Under the pieces are notes generated by a model. It saw only the letters and a program-made list of their open reading frames with translations, was not told the origin of the DNA and did not search any database. 64,000 bases of DNA from Luzula sylvatica. Taxonomy: Eukaryota; Streptophyta; Magnoliopsida; Poales; Juncaceae. The DNA lies in contig OX326958.1 in assembly GCA_946800325.1 (NCBI GenBank), positions 6,024,001 to 6,088,000 of the forward strand, in the 5' to 3' direction. The position numbers were made by a program, and so were the translations under genes. Of this stretch, positions 1-12,216 are shown piece after piece (position 1 is the stretch's first letter; the number at the start of each line of letters is the position of its first letter).

Positions 1-398
1 AATAATTTTTTTCCTTAAATTATACGCCGGAAATTCACTGGAGGCGGTCTCTCCTTCTTCATTTCTTCGCGCAAAATAGGACGTTTTCAACTTGCAAAAT
101 CATGCCATAATCATCGTATTTAATAATTCATGACTGAATTACAATAAACTGTATTTTCTGCTAATTCGGGTCAAAAAGACCAAATCTCCCAAATCCAGTC
201 ACGAGGTTGTATTCCTCTCGTCGAGACGAGCGATTTTGATATAAAAATCGTGCCATTTGGTGAAAGTATGAGAAATTTACGAGGATTTTAAAATAACGGC
301 ATTACCATTTTCTCTAATTTATTGTTATCTGAATTTTACAATTAATTGTTTAAATAAAGAATAACTTTTATCCTTAAATTATACGCCGGAAATTCACT

Positions 399-416
399 GG
401 AGGCGGTCACTCCTCC
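399..416. repeat. Monomer hairpin 1 (representative copy): GGAGG-8 nt-CCTCC
   Basis: In the B-type monomer starting at 372, GGAGG (399-403) and CCTCC (412-416) form a 5-bp stem around CGGTCACT. In A-type monomers the sequence changes to GGAGGCGGTCTCTCC, which still pairs GGAG with CTCC. The pairing potential therefore survives a change in the primary sequence. It occurs in nearly every monomer of the array. Function is unknown. Confidence 0.7.
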
Positions 417-574
417 TTCATTTCTTCGCGCAAAATAGATCGTTTTCAACTCGCAAAATCATGCCATAATCATCGTATATAATAATTCATGACTGAATTA
501 CAATAAACTGTATTTTCTGATAATTCAGGTCAAAAAACCAAATCGCCCAAATCCAGTCGCGTGGCTGTATTTCT

Positions 575-588
575 CTCGTCGAGACGAG
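575..588. repeat. Monomer hairpin 2 (representative copy): CTCGTC-GA-GACGAG
   Basis: CTCGTC (575-580) and GACGAG (583-588) are perfect inverted repeats separated by GA, in the CpG-rich centre of the monomer. Most monomers keep it. Type C monomers have CTCGTCGAGGCGAG, which still pairs CTCG with CGAG. The array also ends just downstream of this element, at 53,079. A two-base spacer suits cruciform extrusion or a dyad-binding protein, but no binding site is recognised. Confidence 0.7.
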
Positions 589-1821
589 GGATTTTGATAT
601 ATAGATCGTGCCATTTGGTGAAAAAAGCATGAGAAAGTAACGAGGGTTTTAACATTACGGCATTACCATTTTCTCTAATTTATTGTTATCTGAATTTTAC
701 ATTTAATTGTTTAAATAAAGAATAATTTTTATCCTTAAATTATACTTCGGAAATTCACCGGAGGCGGTCACTCCTCCTTCATTTCTTCGCGCAAAATAGA
801 GCGTTTTCAAATCGCAAAATCATGCCGTAATCATCGTATATAATAATTCATGACTGAATTACAATAAACTGTATTTTCTGCTAATTCGGGTCAAAAAGAC
901 CAAATCTCCCAAATCCAGTCGCGTGGCTGAGTTTCTCTCGTCGAGACGAGCGATTTTGATATATAGATCGTGCCATTTGGTGAAAAAAAGTATGAGAAAG
1001 TAACGAGGGTTTTAACATTACGGCATTACCATTTTCTCTAATTTATTGTTATCTGAATTTTACAGTTAATTGGTTAAATAAAGAATAATTTTTATCCTTA
1101 AATTATACGCCGGAAATTCACCGGAGGCGGTCACTCCTCCTTCATTTCTTCGCGCAAAATAGATCGTTTTCAACGCGCAAAATCATGCCATAATCATCGT
1201 ATATAATAATTCATGACTGAATTACAATAAACTGTGTTTTCTGCTAATTCGGGTCAAAAAGACCAAATGTCCCAAATCCAGTCGCGCGGCTGCATTTCTC
1301 TTGTCGAGACGAGCGATTTTGATATATAGATCGGGCCATTTGGTGAAAAAAAGTATGAGAAAGTAACGAGGGTTTTAACATTACGGCATTACCATTTTCT
1401 CTAATTTATTGTTATCTGAATTTTACAATTAATTGTTTAAATAAAGAATAATTTTTATCCTTAAATTATACGCCCTAAATTCACCGGAGGCGGTCACTCC
1501 TCCTTCATTTCTTCGAGCAAAATATATCGTTTTCAACTCGCAAAATCATGCCATAATCATCGTATATAATAATTCATGCCTGAATTACAATAAACTGTGT
1601 TTTCTGCTAATTCGGGTCAAAAAGACCAAATCTCCCAAATCCAGTCCCGTGGCTGCATTTCTCTCGTCGAGACGAGCGATTTTGATATATAGATCGTGCC
1701 ATTTGGTGAAAAAAAGTATGAGAAAGTAACGAGGGTTTTAACATTACGGCATTACCATTTTCTCTAATTTATTGTTATCTGAATTTTACAATTAATTGTT
1801 TAAATAAAGAATAATTTTTAT

Positions 1822-4800
1822 CCTTAAATTATATGCCGGAAATTCACCTGAGGCGGTCACTCCTCCTTCATTTCTTCGCACAAAAATAGATCGTTTTCAA
1901 CTCGCAAAATCATGCCATAATCATCGTATATAATAATTCATGACTGAATTACAATAAACTGTATTTTCTACTAATTCGGGTCAAAAAGACAAAATCTCCT
2001 AAATCCAGTCGCGTGGTTGCATTTCTCTCGTCGAGACGAGCGATTTTGATATATAGATCGTGCCATTTGGTGAAAAAAAAGTATGAGAAATTAACGAGGG
2101 TTTTAACATTACGGCATTAGCATTTTCTCTAATTTATTGTTATCTGAATTTTACAATTAATTATTTAAATAAAGAATAATTTTTTTCCTTAAATTATACG
2201 CCGGAAATTCACTGGAGGCGGTCTCTCCTTCTTCATTTCTTCGCGCAAAATAGGACGTTTTCAACTCGCAAAATCATGCCATAATCATCGTATTTAATAA
2301 TTCATGACTGAATTACAATAAACTGAATTTTCTGCTAATTCGGGTCAAAAAGACCAAATCTCCCAAATATAGTCACGAGGCTGTATTCCTCTCGTCGAGG
2401 CGAGCGATTTTGATATACAAATCGTGCCATTTGGTGAAAGTATAAGAAATTTACGAGGATTTTAACATAACGGCATTACCATTTTCTCTAGTTTATTGTT
2501 TTGTGCATTTTACAATTAATTGGTTAAGTAATGAATAACTTTTATCCTTAAATTATACGCCGGAAATTCACTGGAGGCGGTCACTCCTCCTTCATTTCTT
2601 CGCGCAAAATAGATCGTTTTCAACTCGCAAAATCATGCCATAATCATCGTATATAATAATCATGACTGAATTACAATAAACTGTATCTTCTGCTAATTCG
2701 GGTCAAAAAGACCAAATCGCCCAAATCCAGTCGCGTGGCTGCATTTCTCTCGTCGAGACGAGCGATTTTAATATATATATCGTGCCATTTGGTGAAAAAA
2801 AATATGAGAAAGTAACGAGGGTTTTAACATTACGGCATTACCATTTTCTCTAATTTATTGTTATATGAATTTTACAATTAATTGTTTAAATAAAGAATAA
2901 TTTTTATCCTTAAATTATACGCCGGAAATTCACAGGAGGCGGTCACTCCTCCTTCATTTCTTCGCGCAAAATAGATCGTTTTCAACTCGCAAAATCATGC
3001 CATAATCATCGTATATAATAATTCATGACTGAATTACAATAAACTATGTTTTCTGCTAATTCGGGTCAAAAAGACCAAATCTCCCAAATCCAGTCGCGTG
3101 GCTGCATTTCTCTCGTCGAGACGAGCGATTTTGATATATAGATCGTGCCACTAGGTGAAAAAAAGTATGAGAAAGTAACGAGGGTTTTAACATTACGGCA
3201 TTACCATTTTCTCTAATTTATTGTTATCTGAATTTTACAATTAATTGTTTAAATAAAGAATAATTTTTATCCTTAAATTACACGCCGGAAATTTACCGGA
3301 GGCGGTCACTCTTCCTTCATTTCTTCGCGCAAAATAGATCGTTTTCAACTCGCAAAATCATGCCATAATCATCGTATATAATAATTCATGACTGAATTAC
3401 AATAAACAGTATTTTCTGCTAATTCGGGTCAAAAAGACCAAATCTCCTAAATCCAGTCGCGTGGCTGCATTTCTCTCGTCGAGACGAGCGATTTTGATAT
3501 ATAGATCGTGCCATTTGGTGAAAAAAAGTATGAGAAAGTAACGAGGGTTTTAACATTACGGCATTAGCATTTTCTCTAATTTATTGTTATCTGAATTTTA
3601 CAATTAATTGTTTAAATAAAGAATAATTTTTATCCTTAAATTATACGCCGGAAATTCACCGGAGGCGGTCACTCCTTCTTCATTTCTTAGCACAAAAATA
3701 GATCGTTTTCAACTCGCAGAATCATGCCATAATCATCGTATATAATAATTCATGACTGAATTACAATAAACTGTATTTTCTACTAATTCGGGTCAAAAAG
3801 ACAAAATCTCCTAAATCCAGTCGCGTGGTTGCATTTCTCTCGTCGAGACGAGCGATTTTGAAATATAGATCGTGCCATTTGGTGAAAAAAAAGTATAAGA
3901 ATTTAACGAGGGTTTTAACATTACGGCATTACCATTTTCTCCAATTTATTGTTATCTGAATTTTACAATTAATTATTTAAATAAAGAATAATTTTTTTCC
4001 TTAAATTATACGCCGGAAATTCACTGGAGGCGGTCTCTCCTTCTTCATTACTTCGCGCAAAATAGGACGTTTTCAACTCGCAAAATCATGCCATAATCAT
4101 CGTATTTAATAATTCATGACTGAATTACAATAAACTGAATTTTCTGCTAATTCGGGTCAAAAAGACCAGATCTCCCAAATCCAGTCACGAGGCTGTATTC
4201 CTCTCGTCGAGGCGAGCGATTTTGATATACAAATCGTGCCATTTGGTGAAAGTATAAGAAATTTACTAGGATTTTAACATAACGGCATTACCATTTTCTC
4301 TAGTTTATTGTTTTGTGCATTTTACAATTAATTGGTTAAGTAATGAATAACTTTTATCCTTAAATTATACGCCGGAAATTCACTGGAGGCGGTCACTCCT
4401 CCTTCATTTCTTCGCGCAAAATAGATCGTTTTCAACTCGCAAAATCATGCCATAATCATCGTATATAATAATTCATGACTGAATTACAATAAACTGTATT
4501 TTCTGCTAATTCGGGTCAAAAAGACCAAATCGCCCAAATCCAGTCGCGTGGCTGCATTTCTTTGGTCGAGACGAGCGATTTTAATATATATATCGTGCCA
4601 TTTGGTGAAAAAAAATATGAGAAAGTAACGAGGGTTTTAACATTACGGCATTACCATTTTCTCTAATTTATTGTTATATGAATTTTACAATTAATTGTTT
4701 AAATAAAGAATAATTTTTATCCTTAAATTATACGCCGGAAATTCACAGGAGGCGGTCACTCCTCCTTCATTTCTTCGCGCAAAATAGATCGTTTTCAACT

Positions 4801-5083
4801 CGCAAAATCATGCCATAATCATCGTATATAATAATTCATGACTGAATTACAATAAACTATGTTTTCTGCTAATTCGGGTCAAAAAGACCAAATCTCCCAA
4901 ATCCAGTCGCGTGGCTGCATTTCTCTCGTCGAGACGAGTGATTTTGATATATAGATCGTGCCACTAGGTGAAAAAAAGTATGAGAAAGTAACGAGGGTTT
5001 TAACATTACGGCATTACTATTTTCTCTAATTTATTGTTATCTGAATTTTACAATTAATTGTTTAAATAAAGAATAACTTTTAT
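1822..5083. repeat. Nested 4-monomer duplication inside the 13-monomer unit (offset 1,812 bp)
   Basis: Monomers at 1,822-3,270 match those at 3,634-5,083 at an offset of five monomers. Shared marks include 'CTACTAATTCGGG' with 'AGACAAAATCTCC', the type C monomers ending 'TTGTTTTGTGCATTTT' with 'GGTTAAGTAATGAATAAC', and 'CACTAGGTG' at about 3,151 and 4,963. The copies differ at scattered sites, for example 'AAATATAGTCACG' against 'AAATCCAGTCACG', so this duplication is older than the 4,712-bp one that contains it. The same structure is repeated in copy 2. Confidence 0.8.
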
Positions 5084-8000
5084 CCTTAAATTATACGCCG
5101 GAAATTCACTGGAGGCGGTCACTCCTCCTTCATTTCTTCGCGCAAAATAGATCGTTTTCAACTCGCAAAATCATGCCATAATCATCGTATATAATAATTC
5201 ATGACTGAATTACAATAAACTGTATTTTCTGATAATTCAGGTCAAAAAACCAAATCGCCCAAATCCAGTCGCGTGGCTGTATTTCTCTCGTCGAGACGAG
5301 GGATTTTGATATATAGATCGTGCCATTTGGTGAAAAAAGCATGAGAAAGTAACGAGGGTTTTAACATTACGGCATTACCATTTTCTCTAATTTATTGTTA
5401 TCTGAATTTTACATTTAATTGTTTAAATAAAGAATAATTTTTATCCTTAAATTATACTTCGGAAATTCACCGGAGGCGGTCACTCCTCCTTCATTTCTTC
5501 GCGCAAAATAGAGCGTTTTCAAATCGCAAAATCATGCCGTAATCATCGTATATAATAATTCATGACTGAATTACAATAAACTGTATTTTCTGCTAATTCG
5601 GGTCAAAAAGACCAAATCTCCCAAATCCAGTCGCGTGGCTGAGTTTCTCTCGTCGAGACGAGCGATTTTGATATATAGATCGTGCCATTTGGTGAAAAAA
5701 AGTATGAGAAAGTAACGAGGGTTTTAACATTACGGCATTACCATTTTCTCTAATTTATTGTTATCTGAATTTTACAGTTAATTGGTTAAATAAAGAATAA
5801 TTTTTATCCTTAAATTATACGCCGGAAATTCACCGGAGGCGGTCACTCCTCCTTCATTTCTTCGCGCAAAATAGATCGTTTTCAACGCGCAAAATCATGC
5901 CATAATCATCGTATATAATAATTCATGACTGAATTACAATAAACTGTGTTTTCTGCTAATTCGGGTCAAAAAGACCAAATGTCCCAAATCCAGTCGCGCG
6001 GCTGCATTTCTCTTGTCGAGACGAGCGATTTTGATATATAGATCGGGCCATTTGGTGAAAAAAAGTATGAGAAAGTAACGAGGGTTTTAACATTACGGCA
6101 TTACCATTTTCTCTAATTTATTGTTATCTGAATTTTACAATTAATTGTTTAAATAAAGAATAATTTTTATCCTTAAATTATACGCCCTAAATTCACCGGA
6201 GGCGGTCACTCCTCCTTCATTTCTTCGAGCAAAATATATCGTTTTCAACTCGCAAAATCATGCCATAATCATCGTATATAATAATTCATGCCTGAATTAC
6301 AATAAACTGTGTTTTCTGCTAATTCGGGTCAAAAAGACCAAATCTCCCAAATCCAGTCCCGTGGCTGCATTTCTCTCGTCGAGACGAGCGATTTTGATAT
6401 ATAGATCGTGCCATTTGGTGAAAAAAAGTATGAGAAAGTAACGAGGGTTTTAACATTACGGCATTACCATTTTCTCTAATTTATTGTTATCTGAATTTTA
6501 CAATTAATTGTTTAAATAAAGAATAATTTTTATCCTTAAATTATATGCCGGAAATTCACCTGAGGCGGTCACTCCTCCTTCATTTCTTCGCACAAAAATA
6601 GATCGTTTTCAACTCGCAAAATCATGCCATAATCATCGTATATAATAATTCATGACTGAATTACAATAAACTGTATTTTCTACTAATTCGGGTCAAAAAG
6701 ACAAAATCTCCTAAATCCAGTCGCGTGGTTGCATTTCTCTCGTCGAGACGAGCGATTTTGATATATAGATCGTGCCATTTGGTGAAAAAAAAGTATGAGA
6801 AATTAACGAGGGTTTTAACATTACGGCATTAGCATTTTCTCTAATTTATTGTTATCTGAATTTTACAATTAATTATTTAAATAAAGAATAATTTTTTTCC
6901 TTAAATTATACGCCGGAAATTCACTGGAGGCGGTCTCTCCTTCTTCATTTCTTCGCGCAAAATAGGACGTTTTCAACTCGCAAAATCATGCCATAATCAT
7001 CGTATTTAATAATTCATGACTGAATTACAATAAACTGAATTTTCTGCTAATTCGGGTCAAAAAGACCAAATCTCCCAAATATAGTCACGAGGCTGTATTC
7101 CTCTCGTCGAGGCGAGCGATTTTGATATACAAATCGTGCCATTTGGTGAAAGTATAAGAAATTTACGAGGATTTTAACATAACGGCATTACCATTTTCTC
7201 TAGTTTATTGTTTTGTGCATTTTACAATTAATTGGTTAAGTAATGAATAACTTTTATCCTTAAATTATACGCCGGAAATTCACTGGAGGCGGTCACTCCT
7301 CCTTCATTTCTTCGCGCAAAATAGATCGTTTTCAACTCGCAAAATCATGCCATAATCATCGTATATAATAATCATGACTGAATTACAATAAACTGTATCT
7401 TCTGCTAATTCGGGTCAAAAAGACCAAATCGCCCAAATCCAGTCGCGTGGCTGCATTTCTCTCGTCGAGACGAGCGATTTTAATATATATATCGTGCCAT
7501 TTGGTGAAAAAAAATATGAGAAAGTAACGAGGGTTTTAACATTACGGCATTACCATTTTCTCTAATTTATTGTTATATGAATTTTACAATTAATTGTTTA
7601 AATAAAGAATAATTTTTATCCTTAAATTATACGCCGGAAATTCACAGGAGGCGGTCACTCCTCCTTCATTTCTTCGCGCAAAATAGATCGTTTTCAACTC
7701 GCAAAATCATGCCATAATCATCGTATATAATAATTCATGACTGAATTACAATAAACTATGTTTTCTGCTAATTCGGGTCAAAAAGACCAAATCTCCCAAA
7801 TCCAGTCGCGTGGCTGCATTTCTCTCGTCGAGACGAGCGATTTTGATATATAGATCGTGCCACTAGGTGAAAAAAAGTATGAGAAAGTAACGAGGGTTTT
7901 AACATTACGGCATTACCATTTTCTCTAATTTATTGTTATCTGAATTTTACAATTAATTGTTTAAATAAAGAATAATTTTTATCCTTAAATTACACGCCGG

Positions 8001-9795
8001 AAATTTACCGGAGGCGGTCACTCTTCCTTCATTTCTTCGCGCAAAATAGATCGTTTTCAACTCGCAAAATCATGCCATAATCATCGTATATAATAATTCA
8101 TGACTGAATTACAATAAACAGTATTTTCTGCTAATTCGGGTCAAAAAGACCAAATCTCCTAAATCCAGTCGCGTGGCTGCATTTCTCTCGTCGAGACGAG
8201 CGATTTTGATATATAGATCGTGCCATTTGGTGAAAAAAAGTATGAGAAAGTAACGAGGGTTTTAACATTACGGCATTAGCATTTTCTCTAATTTATTGTT
8301 ATCTGAATTTTACAATTAATTGTTTAAATAAAGAATAATTTTTATCCTTAAATTATACGCCGGAAATTCACCGGAGGCGGTCACTCCTTCTTCATTTCTT
8401 AGCACAAAAATAGATCGTTTTCAACTCGCAGAATCATGCCATAATCATCGTATATAATAATTCATGACTGAATTACAATAAACTGTATTTTCTACTAATT
8501 CGGGTCAAAAAGACAAAATCTCCTAAATCCAGTCGCGTGGTTGCATTTCTCTCGTCGAGACGAGCGATTTTGAAATATAGATCGTGCCATTTGGTGAAAA
8601 AAAAGTATAAGAATTTAACGAGGGTTTTAACATTACGGCATTACCATTTTCTCCAATTTATTGTTATCTGAATTTTACAATTAATTATTTAAATAAAGAA
8701 TAATTTTTTTCCTTAAATTATACGCCGGAAATTCACTGGAGGCGGTCTCTCCTTCTTCATTACTTCGCGCAAAATAGGACGTTTTCAACTCGCAAAATCA
8801 TGCCATAATCATCGTATTTAATAATTCATGACTGAATTACAATAAACTGAATTTTCTGCTAATTCGGGTCAAAAAGACCAGATCTCCCAAATCCAGTCAC
8901 GAGGCTGTATTCCTCTCGTCGAGGCGAGCGATTTTGATATACAAATCGTGCCATTTGGTGAAAGTATAAGAAATTTACTAGGATTTTAACATAACGGCAT
9001 TACCATTTTCTCTAGTTTATTGTTTTGTGCATTTTACAATTAATTGGTTAAGTAATGAATAACTTTTATCCTTAAATTATACGCCGGAAATTCACTGGAG
9101 GCGGTCACTCCTCCTTCATTTCTTCGCGCAAAATAGATCGTTTTCAACTCGCAAAATCATGCCATAATCATCGTATATAATAATTCATGACTGAATTACA
9201 ATAAACTGTATTTTCTGCTAATTCGGGTCAAAAAGACCAAATCGCCCAAATCCAGTCGCGTGGCTGCATTTCTTTGGTCGAGACGAGCGATTTTAATATA
9301 TATATCGTGCCATTTGGTGAAAAAAAATATGAGAAAGTAACGAGGGTTTTAACATTACGGCATTACCATTTTCTCTAATTTATTGTTATATGAATTTTAC
9401 AATTAATTGTTTAAATAAAGAATAATTTTTATCCTTAAATTATACGCCGGAAATTCACAGGAGGCGGTCACTCCTCCTTCATTTCTTCGCGCAAAATAGA
9501 TCGTTTTCAACTCGCAAAATCATGCCATAATCATCGTATATAATAATTCATGACTGAATTACAATAAACTATGTTTTCTGCTAATTCGGGTCAAAAAGAC
9601 CAAATCTCCCAAATCCAGTCGCGTGGCTGCATTTCTCTCGTCGAGACGAGTGATTTTGATATATAGATCGTGCCACTAGGTGAAAAAAAGTATGAGAAAG
9701 TAACGAGGGTTTTAACATTACGGCATTACTATTTTCTCTAATTTATTGTTATCTGAATTTTACAATTAATTGTTTAAATAAAGAATAATTTTTAT
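5084..9795. repeat. 13-monomer higher-order repeat, copy 2 (4,712 bp)
   Basis: This is the direct tandem copy of the preceding unit with every diagnostic variant in the same order, for example 'ATTATACTTCGG' near 5,450, 'CGCCCTAAATTC' near 6,182 and 'GGCATTACTATT' near 9,721. At 9,796 it is not followed by a third copy. The next monomer carries 'TTACACGCC' and a deletion, which marks the switch to another higher-order pattern. Confidence 0.9.
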
Positions 9796-10098
9796 CCTTA
9801 AATTACACGCCGGAAATTTACCGGAGGCGGTCACTCTTCCTTCATTTCTTCGCGCAAAATAGATCGTTTTCAACTCGCAAAATCATGCCATAATCATCGT
9901 ATATAATAATTCATGACTGAATTACAATAAACAGTATTTTCTGCTAATTCGGGTCAAAAAGACCAAATCTCCTAAATCCAGTCGCGTGGCTGCATTTCTC
10001 TCGTCGAGACGAGCGATTTTGATATATAGATCGTGCCATTTGGTGAAAAAAAGTATGAGAAAGTAACGGATATTGTTTAAATAAAGAATAATTTTTTT
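9796..10098. repeat. Truncated satellite monomer (303 bp, ~60-bp internal deletion)
   Basis: The monomer runs normally to 'GAGAAAGTAACG', then jumps to 'GATATTGTTTAAATAAAG', losing the segment with 'GAGGGTTTTAACATTACGGCATTACC' parts and the following AT-rich block. The next monomer starts 303 bp after this one instead of about 363. The deletion removes stops and leaves a spurious reverse open frame of about 84 codons (9,922-10,176), which I do not regard as a gene. Confidence 0.9.
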
Positions 10099-11913
10099 CC
10101 TTAAATTATACGCCGGAAATTCACTGGAGGCGCTCTCTCCTTCTTCATTTCTTCGCGCAAAATAGGACGTTTTCAACTCGCAAAATCATGCCATAATCAT
10201 CGTATTTACTAATTCATGACTGAATTACAATAAACTGTATTTCCTGCTAATTCGGGTCAAAAAGACCAAATCGCCCAAATCCAGTCGCGTGGCAGCATTT
10301 CTCTCGTCGAGACGAGCGATTTTGATATATATATCGTGCCATTTGGTGAAAAAAAAGTATGAGAAAGTAACGAGGGTTTTAACATTACGGCATTACCATT
10401 TTCTCTAATTTATTGTTATATGAATTTTACAATTAATTGTTTAAATAAAGAATAATTTTTATCCTTAAATTATACGCCGGTAATTCACCGGAGGCGGTCA
10501 CTCCTCCTTCATTTCTTCACGCAAAATAGATCGTTTTCAACTCGCAAAATCATGCCATAATCATCGTATATAATAATTCATGACTGAATTACAATAAACT
10601 GTGTTTTCTGCTAATTCGGGTCAAAAAGACCAAATCTCCCAAATCCAGCCGCGTGGCTGAATTTCTCTCGTCGAGACGAGCGATTTTGATATATAGATCG
10701 TGCCATTAGGTGAAAAAAAGTATGAGAAAGTAACGAGGGTTTTAACATTACGGCATTACCATTTTCTCTAATTTATTGTTACCTGAATTTTACAATTAAT
10801 TGTTTAAATAAAGAATAATTTTTATCCTTAAATTACACCCCGGAAATTTACCGGAGGCGGTCACTCCTCCTTCATTTCTTCGCGCAAAGTAGATCGTTTT
10901 CAACTCGCAAAATCATGCCATAATCATCGTATATAATAATTCATGACTGAATTACAATAAACAGTATTTTCTGCTAATTCGGGTCAAAAAGAGCAAATCT
11001 CCTAAATCCAGTCGCGTGGCTGCATTTCTCTCGTCAAGACGACCGATTTTGATATATAGATCGTGCCATTTGGTGAAAAAAAGTATGAGAAAGTAACGAG
11101 GGTTTTAACATTACGGCATTACCATTTTCTCTAATTTATTGTTATCTTAATTTTACAATTAATTGTTTAAATAATGAATAATTTTTTTCCTTAAATTATA
11201 CGCCGGAAATTCACTGGAGGCGGTCTCTCCTTCTTCATTTCTTCGCGCAAAATAGGACGTTTTCAACTCGCAAAATCATGCCATAATCATCGTATTTACT
11301 AATTCACGACTGAATTACAATAAACTGTATTTTCTGCTAATTCGGCTCAAAAAGACCAAATCGCCCAAATCCAGTCGCGTTGCTGCATTTCTCCCGTCGA
11401 GACGAGCGATTTTGATATATAGATCGTGCCATTTGGTGAAAAAAAGTATGAGAAAGTAACGAGGGTTTTAACATTACGGCATTATCATTTTCTCTAATTT
11501 ATTGTTAACTGAATTTTACAATTAATTGTTTAAATAAATAATAATTTTTATCCTTAAATTATACGCCAGAAATTCACCGGAGGCGGTCACTCCTCCTTCA
11601 TTTCTTCGCCCAAAATAGATCGTTTTCAACTCGCAAAATCATGCCATAATCATCATATATAATAATTCATGACTGAATTACAATAAACTGTGTTTTCTGC
11701 TAATTCGGGTCAAAAAACCAAATCTCCCAAATCCAGTCGCGTGGCTGCATTTCTATCGTCGAGACGAGCGATTTTGATAAATAGATCGTGCCTTTAGGTG
11801 AAAAAAAGTATGAGAAAGTAACGAGGGTTTTAACATTACGGCATTACCATTTTCTCTAATTTATTGTTATCTGAATTTTACAATTAGTTGTTTAAATAAA
11901 GAATAATTTTTAT
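9796..11913. repeat. 6-unit higher-order repeat with one truncated monomer, copy 1 (2,118 bp)
   Basis: The unit has monomer starts at 9,796 (truncated), 10,099, 10,463, 10,826, 11,189 and 11,552. Diagnostic marks are 'GGCAGCATTTC' in the second, 'GGCTGAATTTC' in the third, 'GACGACCGATTTT' in the fourth, 'TTCGGCTCAAAAAG' with 'CTCCCGTCG' in the fifth, and 'CATCATATATAAT' in the sixth. All recur 2,118 bp downstream with minor point differences. Confidence 0.88.
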
Positions 11914-12216
11914 CCTTAAATTATACTCCGGAAATTCACCGGAGGCGGTCACTCCTCCTTCATTTCTTCGCGCAAAATAGATCGTTTTCAATTCGCAAAA
12001 TCATGCCATAATCATCGTATATAATAATTCATGACTGAATTACAATAAACAGTATTTTCTGCTAATTCGGGTCAAAAAGACCAAATCTCCAAAATCCAGT
12101 CGCGTGGCTGCATTTCTCTCGTCGAGACGAGCGATTTTGATATATAGATCGTGCCATTTGGTGAAAAAAAGTATGAGAAAGTAACGGAAATTTTTTAAAT
12201 AAAGAATAATTTTTTT
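11914..12216. repeat. Second truncated satellite monomer (303 bp)
   Basis: This is the counterpart of the truncated monomer at 9,796, with the same loss of about 60 bp after 'GAGAAAGTAACGGA'. The same length at the same place in the unit shows that the deletion was amplified with its neighbours. It also gives a spurious reverse open frame (12,040-12,294). Confidence 0.9.

Larger units (their letters stand above)
372..5083. repeat. 13-monomer higher-order repeat, copy 1 (4,712 bp)
   Basis: Thirteen monomers form a unit repeated immediately downstream. Rare variants recur exactly 4,712 bp later: 'GATAATTCAGGTC' in the first monomer, 'ATTATACTTCGG' and 'CATGCCGTAATC' in the second, 'CGCCCTAAATTC' in the fifth, 'CACTAGGTG' and 'GGCATTACTATT' near the end. 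I found no difference from copy 2 at any variant I checked, so the duplication looks very recent, or may come from assembly. The partial monomer at 13-371 is of a mixed A/C type and lies outside the unit. Confidence 0.9.
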
